From NCBI GenBank assembly GCA_035546635.1, contig DASZWJ010000028.1, positions 248,001-312,000 on the forward strand: a stretch of DNA of 64,000 bases, in the 5' to 3' direction. The number at the start of each line of letters is the position of its first letter. Positions within the stretch are counted from its first letter, which is position 1. Positions 6,758-14,542 of this stretch are shown piece after piece. The position numbers were made by a program, and so were the translations under genes. The notes beneath the pieces are model-generated. The model was not told where the DNA came from and made no database searches. It was given only the letters and a program-made list of their open reading frames with translations. The DNA comes from Gammaproteobacteria bacterium (GTDB lineage: Bacteria > Pseudomonadota > Gammaproteobacteria > JAURND01).

Positions 6758-8713
6758 TTAAGAAGAAAAGCTTTTTCTTGATAAAATATAGCTGCTCACT
6801 TCCTTGGTAAAAGTGGTTGATTTGTTGCGATAAAATGTAGTGCATGTTTCGGATGCGGAAGAAAGTGGTAAAGCTATTTTCTGTACTAATTCTTGATTCA
6901 TTTCCAGCGCTTTTTGGGTAGTTTGATAACCGATTTCTACTAGTTTTTCTGCTGGTATTTTTCGCCCCATGAAGGTATAGGCGCTTAAATCTGGTTGAAT
7001 CAGAATATCAGCTTTTTTCATATTTTCCCGCTGCTGTGAAAAAGATCCCATTAACATGGAATCAATGAAGGTATAAAACAGCGAAGGGAATTTATAATTT
7101 TTTTTCAGTCGGCATTTAATTAACAAGGCGTCCCACCAGGAAATAACGGGGGGGAAAGTATAATCAGGGATAGTGCTATTAAATAAGCTAGAAATAGATA
7201 TCGCAATTATAGTACCTGAGTTTTCTAAAAAATTGGACATGACATTTACCGGTAAATTATTGACTACACCCCCATCCACATGCAAATCGTTATTTAATAC
7301 CATAGGTGGGATCACCCCGGGCAATGAAGCAGTGGTGCGTATCAATTCCCACAATTTTCCTTGCTTATGTATGGATTCTTTCTTCTGGGTGATATTGCAG
7401 GAAATACAAAAAAATGGTCGTGGCAGGTTTTCTAGGAGATGATTGGAAAACTCTTCTTGTGCGGTGGCTGTGATGCTTTTGCCACTGAAAATTGAAATCA
7501 ATGGCCAGGTAATTTCACGTGTTGCCAATGTTTTTAGGGTAGATTTCGTGAGCTTGCGATATTTCGCTACAAAGCTGTCAAAATCGTCTGTCATTAGGTA
7601 AGCGGCGCCTACTGCAGCACCAGCACTCGTGCCGCCAATCGTATCAATAGGGATATTCGCGTCTAAAAGCGCTTTTAGTGCACCAATATGCGCCCAACCT
7701 TTCACCCCGCCGCCGCCCAAGACCACCCCCACGGCAGATCCAGTCATAAAACGTGCTAAGCGTTGAATATCAGCCGGCTTATCCAGAAATATATGGTGAT
7801 GTCGAAAAAAACTACCTTGATCCAGCCATTCTTTAGTATAACTGGGTAGTTGGTGCTGCGAATCGTAGAATAAAACTAATTCGTTGTGTGTATGAATGTG
7901 ATGCGTATTAAATAAAGTCAAGGTGATTGGGCTAATTTGCGGCGCTTGATAACCAGGCGCAGTTAGCACCACTTTATCGGCATATCTCATCAAGATATCC
8001 GTAATTTCTTGCTTTTGGTGAATATTGATAGGGTATATCACGTAATCACTTCTTTGTTTTAAGCTTAACAAAAGCTGCTGTATATGGTCGCCAGCTTGTT
8101 CTATCTCTTGATAACTTAAAAAAGTAGCCTTGTCAGAATTTGGGTAGAGCTGTTGGAAGCTGTGGATGAGCCAATTTAAGTCCTGTTGCTCATTGGCCGG
8201 TAGTAACGCGACAAATTGTGCATGATCGGACTTTTCGTAATGTTTTATGATGCCTTGGGCGCGTTTGGTAATGACTTCCAGTATTTTAAAGGCTAATTTA
8301 GGATTGTTTTGACAGTATTGCTGAAAATCCTGTTGATGGATCGTGAGCAGGGAACAATCTGTTTGAGCGGTCACGGTTAAAGAACGCGGTGTTTCTGCCA
8401 GTAAGCTCATTTCACCGACAATTTCATTAGGCATGATATAACCAATCAATTCACCAGGTTGGTGAGCTGTGGCCGTGGTGGCTGCGAGTTTACCAGAGAT
8501 GAGAATATAAGCGTTTCGAGAGGCTTCATTGCGAGAAAACAGATGTTCCCCGGCTTTTAGTTCTATTAAGGTAGCGGCAGCTGCTAAGGACTTAATTTCA
8601 GATCGATTCAGTGCTGAGAAAATATCGCATGATTTGATAATGTCGGGTATGGATTTGTGCGTCATTTTCTCTATGCCGTGCGAGGTGTGCTTCTGAATGT
8701 CTCCTTGGTGCAT
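6758..8713 (-). CDS. Cyclic-nucleotide-binding patatin-like phospholipase (NTE/RssA type)
   Basis: 651 residues. An N-terminal cNMP-binding domain (about 28-150) carries the phosphate-binding cassette GEMSLL...PRSLTV with the key R110. A middle domain (about 165-310) of unclear fold follows. A patatin domain (about 325-500) has oxyanion loop GGGG (333-336), nucleophile elbow GTSAG (S363) and the dyad Asp in DGG (D480). Family members hydrolyse phospholipid or lysophospholipid acyl esters, and the architecture resembles neuropathy target esterase. It is first in an operon with a class III cyclase. An internal ATG at 8665 preceded by AGAG is an alternative start that would leave all domains intact. 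The regulatory link to the cyclase is inferred from domain pairing and spacing. Confidence 0.9.
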   Translation of the reverse strand: MHQGDIQKHTSHGIEKMTHKSIPDIIKSCDIFSALNRSEIKSLAAAATLIELKAGEHLFSRNEASRNAYILISGKLAATTATAHQPGELIGYIMPNEIVGEMSLLAETPRSLTVTAQTDCSLLTIHQQDFQQYCQNNPKLAFKILEVITKRAQGIIKHYEKSDHAQFVALLPANEQQDLNWLIHSFQQLYPNSDKATFLSYQEIEQAGDHIQQLLLSLKQRSDYVIYPINIHQKQEITDILMRYADKVVLTAPGYQAPQISPITLTLFNTHHIHTHNELVLFYDSQHQLPSYTKEWLDQGSFFRHHHIFLDKPADIQRLARFMTGSAVGVVLGGGGVKGWAHIGALKALLDANIPIDTIGGTSAGAAVGAAYLMTDDFDSFVAKYRKLTKSTLKTLATREITWPLISIFSGKSITATAQEEFSNHLLENLPRPFFCISCNITQKKESIHKQGKLWELIRTTASLPGVIPPMVLNNDLHVDGGVVNNLPVNVMSNFLENSGTIIAISISSLFNSTIPDYTFPPVISWWDALLIKCRLKKNYKFPSLFYTFIDSMLMGSFSQQRENMKKADILIQPDLSAYTFMGRKIPAEKLVEIGYQTTQKALEMNQELVQKIALPLSSASETCTTFYRNKSTTFTKEVSSYILSRKSFSS

Positions 8714-8806
8714 TCGGGTTTGAAGCAGGTTTTTGGGTTGATTATATATTAGAAGATTAATCTTAGGGAAATCTTAAGGGAGGGATGGCTCTAGCTTCTA
8801 TTGGGG

Positions 8807-8864
8807 TACGAAAAAACTCTACTACCTTCTCCCCTTGTGGGAGAAGGTAGAGGGGCTTTTTCGT
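8807..8864. terminator. CTTCTCCC-family hairpin, likely bidirectional terminator
   Basis: Perfect 12-bp arms CTACCTTCTCCC (8822-8833) and its complement (8839-8850) around CTTGT, wrapped by CGAAAAAA on the left and CTTTTTCG on the right, so each strand has a stem followed by a T-run. It lies in the 222-bp gap between the cytidylyltransferase stop and the patatin start. Its core recurs at 36664-36694. The rest of the gap shows no ORF. Confidence 0.65.
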
Positions 8865-8935
8865 GCCTTAAAGAGAGGTAAATTGTACTAGATTTTGCTT
8901 TGCAGCATTCCTAATAAATATTGATCTTTATAAGT

Positions 8936-9760
8936 TTATGATATTACTGATGTTTTTTGTTCTATAGGAAACAAAGAATCGCCAACCTGTTTAGTAACAG
9001 ACCATGGTGCATTGCCAGTTTGCCACAAATTTTCTAAAAAACGTTTGTCGCGCAAGGTATCACAAGCTTGCCAAAAACCATGATGCTTATAAGCGATTAG
9101 TTGTTGATCTGTTACTAATCGAGTTAATGGCTCTTTTTCCCAAGAAGTATAATCATTATCGATATAGTCAATTACTTCGGGTTCGAGTACAAAAAAACCA
9201 CCATTAATTGATCCTATCTCATCGCTTGGTTTTTCTTCAAATCGTGCAACCTGATGGTCAGCATTTATTTCAAGTACACCAAAACGCCCGGGCGGTTGAA
9301 CAGCGGCCACGGTAGCCAGTTTGCCATGGGTTTTGTGGAATTTTATCTCTTCTGATAAATCGATGTCAGAGAGACCATCACCATAGGTTAAACAAAAGCT
9401 TTCATTTGTCAGATAATTTCTAATGCGTTTGAGCCGTCCACCTGTCATGGTCTCAAGACCGGTATCAATTAAAGTGATACGCCAAGGTTCTGAGCTTGAA
9501 TTCAAAATTTGATGCTCACCCGTCGTTAAATCAATTTTTAAATCAGACATATGGCGATAATAATTAAAGAAAAATTCTTTAATGATGTAACCTTTATAAC
9601 CAAGGCAAATAATAAAATCGTTTATGCCATGGTAACTGTAGTGTTTCATGATATGCCATAGCAAGGGGCGACCACCAATTTCAATCATGGGTTTAGGTTT
9701 TTGATCGGATTCTTCAGCAATACGCGTACCTAAACCACCAGCTAAAATAACTGCTTTCAT
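8936..9760 (-). CDS. rfbF: Glucose-1-phosphate cytidylyltransferase
   Basis: 274 residues, close to the usual ~257-residue family size. It forms CDP-glucose from glucose-1-phosphate and CTP, the entry to CDP-6-deoxy and CDP-3,6-dideoxy sugars. The nucleotidyltransferase signature GGLGTR with following Lys residues (KPKPMIEIGG) is at residues 8-30, TYGDGL supplies the metal Asp, and FEEKP and NGGFFV are conserved. It is last in a four-gene minus-strand unit (rfbG, reductase, GT2, rfbF), 22 bp after the GT2. rfbH, needed for 3-deoxygenation, is not in the window, so the product is probably a CDP-6-deoxyhexose. Confidence 0.93.
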   Translation of the reverse strand: MKAVILAGGLGTRIAEESDQKPKPMIEIGGRPLLWHIMKHYSYHGINDFIICLGYKGYIIKEFFFNYYRHMSDLKIDLTTGEHQILNSSSEPWRITLIDTGLETMTGGRLKRIRNYLTNESFCLTYGDGLSDIDLSEEIKFHKTHGKLATVAAVQPPGRFGVLEINADHQVARFEEKPSDEIGSINGGFFVLEPEVIDYIDNDYTSWEKEPLTRLVTDQQLIAYKHHGFWQACDTLRDKRFLENLWQTGNAPWSVTKQVGDSLFPIEQKTSVIS

Positions 9761-9782
9761 GTAAAAACCTCAGATTGATGTG

Positions 9783-10742
9783 TCACAAGATTAATTCTTT
9801 TTCTGCAAAATTAACGGTTTGTTCAATAATAGCCAATGGCTCGGCACGAAGAATAATATAAATGCGTAATAGATATTCACCCAAGATGCCTAGTAATAAA
9901 CTCTGAAAGCCAATACCAAATAAGACTAATACCAGTATACTAATAACCCCGTGTATAATCTCAGGGTGTAATATTTTTTGCCATAAAAAAAACAGCATCC
10001 CACAAAAACTGAGGCCTACAAATAAAATACCGATGTAAGAAGCGATACGCAAAGGAACAACAGAATGGTTGATAATACCAGTGAAGCCTAGCTTAAGTAG
10101 TTGGAATAATCTAAATTTGCTTTTTCCTGCTTGGCGCGCATCTCTATCATAGGTAAAACCAATTTGGCGAAAGCCCATTCCTGCGATCATCCCTCGCAAG
10201 TAAGGGTTAATCGATTTAGATTTTGCTAAAGCTTTAATTACTTTACGATCTATTAGCCTAAAATCGCCAGCGTTTTTAGGGATGGGATGTTCACTGATTT
10301 TATCAATAAACCAATAGCCTATTTTGCGAATCGTATGCATGAATTTATTTTCAGGTCGCTTGCGTCTTACGCCATATATCACATGATAGCCTTGTTGCCA
10401 TAACTGAAAAAATTCTTCTAAAAGCTCGGGTGGATCTTGTAAGTCAGCATCAATTTGCAGGACTGCTTCGCCTTTTGTGTGCAAATAATTTGCTAAAATG
10501 GAACGTTGGAAACCAAAATTTTTAGAAAATCGAATTGCCTTAATGCGATTATCAACCTTTGCAAGTTCTTGAATTTTTTCCCAGGTGTCATCTGTTGAGT
10601 GATTGTCGGTGAAAATGAATTCGAGTAAACAGCGATCGCTCATTTTGATGGCCAATTGTGAGAGTCTTTTATAAAGACGTTGTATATTATCAGCCTCATT
10701 GTAGACTGGAATACTGATGGAGATAAGTGGAAGATTATGCAT
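9783..10742 (-). CDS. GT2 glycosyltransferase, DPM1/GtrB-like, membrane anchored
   Basis: 319 residues. The N-terminal GT-A domain (about 1-225) has SIPVYNEADNI, the metal site QIDADLQDPPE and a GDFRLIDR segment. Two C-terminal hydrophobic segments (about 230-255 and 265-300) mark it as a polyprenyl-phosphate hexosyltransferase of the GtrB/DPM1 class, which loads one sugar onto undecaprenyl phosphate at the inner membrane. It overlaps the preceding reductase by 8 bp, so it is in the CDP-sugar operon. The sugar donor cannot be read from the sequence. Confidence 0.87.
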   Translation of the reverse strand: MHNLPLISISIPVYNEADNIQRLYKRLSQLAIKMSDRCLLEFIFTDNHSTDDTWEKIQELAKVDNRIKAIRFSKNFGFQRSILANYLHTKGEAVLQIDADLQDPPELLEEFFQLWQQGYHVIYGVRRKRPENKFMHTIRKIGYWFIDKISEHPIPKNAGDFRLIDRKVIKALAKSKSINPYLRGMIAGMGFRQIGFTYDRDARQAGKSKFRLFQLLKLGFTGIINHSVVPLRIASYIGILFVGLSFCGMLFFLWQKILHPEIIHGVISILVLVLFGIGFQSLLLGILGEYLLRIYIILRAEPLAIIEQTVNFAEKELIL

Positions 10743-11655
10743 ACTGTTTAATTATTTGCTCGCTGGCTAATTTGATTCCCGCCTCAAGCGTCCATGTTGG
10801 ACGAAAACCACAAGAATTTTCTAAGCTACTTGGATCTCCTACCATGTAAGGCGTATCGTCAGGGCGTGTTGGGATGGCGCCGAATTTTAACAAATCTTCA
10901 GAAACATTTAATACCTTAGCTGTAATGGTAGCAAAATCTCTGACGCTGGTGCCAATACCAGTGCATAAATTGTAAAAACCACTGGCCATTCTTTTTTCAA
11001 AAAGATGGTTTAAGACATTCCATATTGCAGCACAGACATCTTGAACAAAAATAAAATCCCGAATCTGTTTACCAGCAGAGAGTAAGACCGGTTGGTTTTC
11101 GGTTAAATTTTTGATTAATGAAGGCAGAAGACGATGCGGTCCTTCTCCTCCCCCATAGACATTTGATACACGCATAACGGCAATAGGGCAATTATGTTTA
11201 ATGGCAGAATCTAGTGCAAGTATTCCTCCGGCTGCTTTTGTCGCGCCATATAGTTTATTGGTTTCAAGCGGATCATTTTCTTTAAGCTTATGCAGGGGAA
11301 GCAAATTTTCATATTCTGAAAGGCTGCCAAGACTAATAATTGCCTGAGCCTGACAGTTTGCTGCCCATTTTCCCAATGCTGCCGGCAGCAAACAATTGAT
11401 TTGCAATAAATTATTGGGATCGCGATCGGAGGGATGAACGCCGGCAGCGGCTAAGTGGATTAATGCATCAAATTTTTTATTTTTCAAGACATTTTCTATA
11501 TGAAAAGGACTTAATTCGGGTAGCAGAAGTTGATCGATCGCAAAATTTTCTAATTTAGATCGGCCTAAGGATGTGATGCTAATGCCGGCCTTAAGCAGAT
11601 AGGGAATCAGGTTGCGGCCGATGAATCCGCTCGCCCCGGTCAGTAGGATTTTCAC
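10735..11655 (-). CDS. NAD(P)-dependent epimerase/reductase acting on a CDP-sugar
   Basis: 306-residue extended SDR. It has the Rossmann motif TGASGFIG at 7-14, a Ser/Tyr/Lys set with YGATK as the YxxxK, and RDFIFVQDV typical of nucleotide-sugar epimerases. It lies between rfbG and rfbF and so probably reduces or epimerises CDP-4-keto-6-deoxyglucose; related enzymes include CDP-abequose and CDP-paratose synthases. Its start overlaps the rfbG coding sequence by 65 bp, and the MKILLTGASGFIG N-terminus shows this start is correct. The exact product sugar is unknown. Confidence 0.82.
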   Translation of the reverse strand: MKILLTGASGFIGRNLIPYLLKAGISITSLGRSKLENFAIDQLLLPELSPFHIENVLKNKKFDALIHLAAAGVHPSDRDPNNLLQINCLLPAALGKWAANCQAQAIISLGSLSEYENLLPLHKLKENDPLETNKLYGATKAAGGILALDSAIKHNCPIAVMRVSNVYGGGEGPHRLLPSLIKNLTENQPVLLSAGKQIRDFIFVQDVCAAIWNVLNHLFEKRMASGFYNLCTGIGTSVRDFATITAKVLNVSEDLLKFGAIPTRPDDTPYMVGDPSSLENSCGFRPTWTLEAGIKLASEQIIKQYA

Positions 11656-12730
11656 TTTTCTGTCTCTTGCTTAAAATTGAACGCCAATGGTTTATTTGAT
11701 TTAAAGTTATTTCTTTTGTTTGGTCGGGATTTTCATAGTAGGATTTATACCAAATCGCGGTATTTTCGATCATTTGGTTAAAATCCCAAGCAGGTGACCA
11801 ATTTAATTGATTGCGCGCTAAAGAACTGTCTAAACTCAGCATGCCGGCTTCAGGTAGATTATGATCGATAATTTCAATTTCAGGCTGTTGCCAATAGCTT
11901 GAGAATAATTCTAATACTTGCATCACTGAATAGTTTAACGGTTGGTCAGGACCAAAATTCCATGCACACGTATATTTTTGTGGATCAGTCAATAAAGCGG
12001 AAGCTAATGAAAGATAAGCCTGAACTAAAGCTAAAACATGCTGCCAAGGACGCACTGCAGCAGGGTAGCGTAGGCTGAGCTTGGTTTTGTTGGTGATCGC
12101 TCGGACAAAGTCTGGAATTAGGCGATCTTCTGACCAATCACCACCACCAATGATATTTCCTCCTCTCGCAATAGCAATCCCCTTATCCGCCGTTCTTTTA
12201 GTGAAGGATTCAATATAGGACTGAATAACCATTTCGGCAGCAGCTTTTGAACCACTATAGGGGTCTTTTCCACCCAGTGGATCATTTTCTCTATAAGCCC
12301 AAGGCCATTCATTATTTTTATAAACTTTATCAGTAGTCACGCAAACTACGGCTTTTACTGAAGGTGTCTGTCTTGCGGCTTCCAGTAAATTGGCGGTGCC
12401 CATTACATTGGAGGCAAATGTTTGCAAGGGCTCAGCGTAAGAGCGACGTACTAACGGTTGGGCAGCTAAATGCAGTATGACATCGGGTTGAAAATTAGAA
12501 ATAGAAGCTGAAAGTGCTTCATAATTGGTGATGTCTCCGTACTCAGAATCTATAGAATTTTCTAATTTTAATAGGGAGTAGAGTGATGGATTTGTTTCAG
12601 GTGGTAAAGAAAAACCCGCAATTGAAATTCCGAGTGACTTTAGCCATAAGCATAACCAGCTACCGCTAAATCCTGTATGGCCTGTTACAAAGATTCTTTT
12701 ATTTAAGAGTATAGATTCGAAATTCAGCAT
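11591..12730 (-). CDS. rfbG: CDP-glucose 4,6-dehydratase
   Basis: 379-residue SDR that converts CDP-glucose to CDP-4-keto-6-deoxyglucose. Signatures are GHTGFSGSWL at the N-terminus, the TTDKVY stretch with catalytic Thr, YSGSK (Tyr/Lys), and RGGNIIGGGDWS with RPWQHV, distinctive of RfbG as opposed to RmlB. Typical members are about 355-360 residues; the last ~22 residues (SENPTDRGERIHRP region) come from a 65-bp overlap with the downstream reductase in another frame, suggesting loss of an earlier stop. It is first in the CDP-sugar operon. Confidence 0.93.
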   Translation of the reverse strand: MLNFESILLNKRIFVTGHTGFSGSWLCLWLKSLGISIAGFSLPPETNPSLYSLLKLENSIDSEYGDITNYEALSASISNFQPDVILHLAAQPLVRRSYAEPLQTFASNVMGTANLLEAARQTPSVKAVVCVTTDKVYKNNEWPWAYRENDPLGGKDPYSGSKAAAEMVIQSYIESFTKRTADKGIAIARGGNIIGGGDWSEDRLIPDFVRAITNKTKLSLRYPAAVRPWQHVLALVQAYLSLASALLTDPQKYTCAWNFGPDQPLNYSVMQVLELFSSYWQQPEIEIIDHNLPEAGMLSLDSSLARNQLNWSPAWDFNQMIENTAIWYKSYYENPDQTKEITLNQINHWRSILSKRQKSENPTDRGERIHRPQPDSLSA

Positions 12731-12846
12731 ATTTTCTTATCTTAACAGTATTGAAAAGAAGGGGTCAAGCATTTGCATGATAGAGGTTTCGCTATCAGCG
12801 TATTCAGCAGGATAAATAAGATAAGTTTTAATCATTAAAAGGAGGA

Positions 12847-13326
12847 TCACGATTTTAATGCGGCTACCGCTGCCTGTACTTCAGTAGCGTGATTTGGAAC
12901 GCGCACATTGCGCCATTCTTTACGAATAATCCCTTGTCGATCAATAAGAAAGGTGCTACGTTGAATGCCCATGCTGATGACACCAAATAATTTTTTTTGC
13001 TTAATCACATTAAAATAGTGGCACAAGGCTTCATCGGAATCACTAATTAATACAAATGGAAGTTTATGCTTACGAATAAAATTTTCATGGGATTTCAAAC
13101 TATCTCTAGACACTCCTAGTACAATCGTGTCTAAGGCCGTAAATTGCTCGTGTAGATCCCGGAAATCTTGGCTCTCACGCGTGCAGCCAGGAGTGTTATC
13201 TTTAGGATAAAAATAAATCACTATATTTTTGCCACGCAGCTGCGAGAAACTATTAAGAGTATTTTGTGTGCTGACAAATTGCAGATCAGCAACGGGTTGG
13301 TCAATGAGTGAACTGGATTTGGGCAT
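12847..13326 (-). CDS. bcp: Thioredoxin-dependent peroxiredoxin Bcp/PrxQ
   Basis: 159 residues from ATG 13326, which overlaps the gcvR stop (TAATG). An in-frame extension to 13374 lies inside gcvR and is rejected. Bcp reduces hydroperoxides in the cytoplasm. The peroxidatic Cys is C48 in YPKDNTPGCT; the residue five positions later, Cys in two-Cys members, is Gln (Q53), so this looks like a one-Cys form or uses another Cys. The gcvR-bcp order matches E. coli. Confidence 0.92.
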   Translation of the reverse strand: MPKSSSLIDQPVADLQFVSTQNTLNSFSQLRGKNIVIYFYPKDNTPGCTRESQDFRDLHEQFTALDTIVLGVSRDSLKSHENFIRKHKLPFVLISDSDEALCHYFNVIKQKKLFGVISMGIQRSTFLIDRQGIIRKEWRNVRVPNHATEVQAAVAALKS

Positions 13327-13853
13327 TAGCGTTTCTCGGGTTCTAAGATTCCATCCACATTGAGCTCGTCGCACAGCACCATGAATTGTTCCCTAAGATC
13401 AGCAATATTAATGTGCGCTGGCACATTGATGCGCATAGACAAAGTTAGCATCATGGTATTGGCATGGTTGGTTTTGAATGGATCAGTCTGTAGGTCAATG
13501 ATTTGTATACTTTGATCTGAAAAAAAATGCGTGATTTCGTATACCAAGCTTGGGGTGTCCAAAGCAATCACTTGCGCCATATACGGAAGAAACTTTCCCT
13601 CAATTTTTGCAGTTTCGCTGCGTTTGACTTCAATTTTTATAAGATGTTCTGGGGATATATTGTTTAGGGCAGCTTCTAGTTTGGCAATGGAGTTCCAATT
13701 ACCGGCAATGCGTAATACACCAGCGAATTCACCGCCCAAGAAAGCAAAGCGGCTTTCTTCTATATGGCATTGATTTTTAGCAATTAAATAGACGAGTTGC
13801 TTGATGACTAATTGTTGGTTGGGGGCTGAGAAGGTGATGTTGAGATGTTCCAT
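13326..13853 (-). CDS. gcvR: GcvR-like glycine cleavage regulator with two ACT domains
   Basis: 175 residues organised as two ACT-like domains (about 3-75 and 88-165), the GcvR layout. In E. coli GcvR binds GcvA and represses the glycine cleavage operon when glycine is low. Context supports the call: the stop overlaps the bcp start by one base, as in the conserved gcvR-bcp pair. No gcvA or gcvTHP is in the window. The call rests on size, ACT pattern and neighbour; sequence conservation is modest. Confidence 0.8.
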   Translation of the reverse strand: MEHLNITFSAPNQQLVIKQLVYLIAKNQCHIEESRFAFLGGEFAGVLRIAGNWNSIAKLEAALNNISPEHLIKIEVKRSETAKIEGKFLPYMAQVIALDTPSLVYEITHFFSDQSIQIIDLQTDPFKTNHANTMMLTLSMRINVPAHINIADLREQFMVLCDELNVDGILEPEKR

Positions 13854-13894
13854 TGTAAGTGTATGACCTGTTTGTGGAAATGCTTAAGGAGGTC

Positions 13895-13934
13895 GCATCA
13901 TAATATTCGCGTTGACTATAGTCAAATTATCTAA
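13895..13934. repeat. 40-bp dispersed repeat, copy 1, with 14-bp palindrome
   Basis: Begins GCATCATAATATT and contains the perfect palindrome TTGACTATAGTCAA (13912-13925). A second copy in the same orientation is at 16059-16098 with about 33 of 40 identities by eye. It lies in the 315-bp gap between gcvR and gtrA, which has no other clear feature. It may be a promoter/operator or a mobile remnant. Confidence 0.6.
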
Positions 13935-14168
13935 TCTGTTTAGGACAAAAATTTGGTATTGGATACAAAAGGGGGGCAAAATAAATAGCTCTTATAGTGA
14001 CTTTTGGGCTAACTGGTTGATTTGACAGCAATTTAGGGTTTTTATGGGCATATTCCTCTACTCTAGCTATCAGGTGGAGTAATTTTTATCTATTGCGGAG
14101 AGAATTTTTGGAGTTTTTAAAAATTTATGAAATACTAAAGCCAGCCTAAAAGTTAAGGAACAAAAGTA

Positions 14169-14534
14169 ATGCATATCAGAACTGAGTTTGCTCGATTTAT
14201 CGTTGTTGGAATTATAAATACAGTTTGGGGTTACGCGTTGTACTTGTTTTTCTTGCTGTTTCTTCCCTATTTATATGCTTATTCCATCGCTTATATTCTT
14301 GGGGTAATTACTTCTTATTTTCTGAATTCACGCTTTGTTTTTAAAGTTAAATTTTCCTGGAAGAAACTTGCTAAATTTCCGATTGTTTATGTAGTACAGT
14401 ATCTGCTGGGATTATTAATTATGTTCATTGTGGTTGAAAAATTTGGGCTAGATAAATCTTTATCTCTGTTTGTGGTCATCATTTTTAGTGTGCCGATTAC
14501 TTTTATATTAAGTAGATTCATTATAAAAAAGTGA
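14169..14534 (+). CDS. GtrA-family membrane protein
   Basis: 121 residues with four predicted transmembrane segments (about 8-30, 36-55, 70-92, 97-118) and the family motifs RFIVVGIINT and YFLNSRFVF. GtrA proteins are proposed flippases for undecaprenyl-phosphate-linked single sugars and work with a GtrB transferase and a serotype-specific Gtr enzyme. Here a convergent membrane protein (14543-16021) and a GtrB-like GT2 (16361) are next door, so a split three-part module is plausible. Confidence 0.88.
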   Translation: MHIRTEFARFIVVGIINTVWGYALYLFFLLFLPYLYAYSIAYILGVITSYFLNSRFVFKVKFSWKKLAKFPIVYVVQYLLGLLIMFIVVEKFGLDKSLSLFVVIIFSVPITFILSRFIIKK

Positions 14535-14542
14535 CATAATTT

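Noticed and set aside
4751-8713. A Pycsar or CBASS antiphage system
   Set aside because: The cyclase is a membrane Cache/HAMP class III enzyme rather than a soluble PycC or CD-NTase, and no other defence genes are nearby; kept only as an analogy.
13327-13374. Longer N-terminus for Bcp from 13374
   Set aside because: The extra 16 residues are inside gcvR and do not match the family; the TAATG junction at 13326 gives a standard start.
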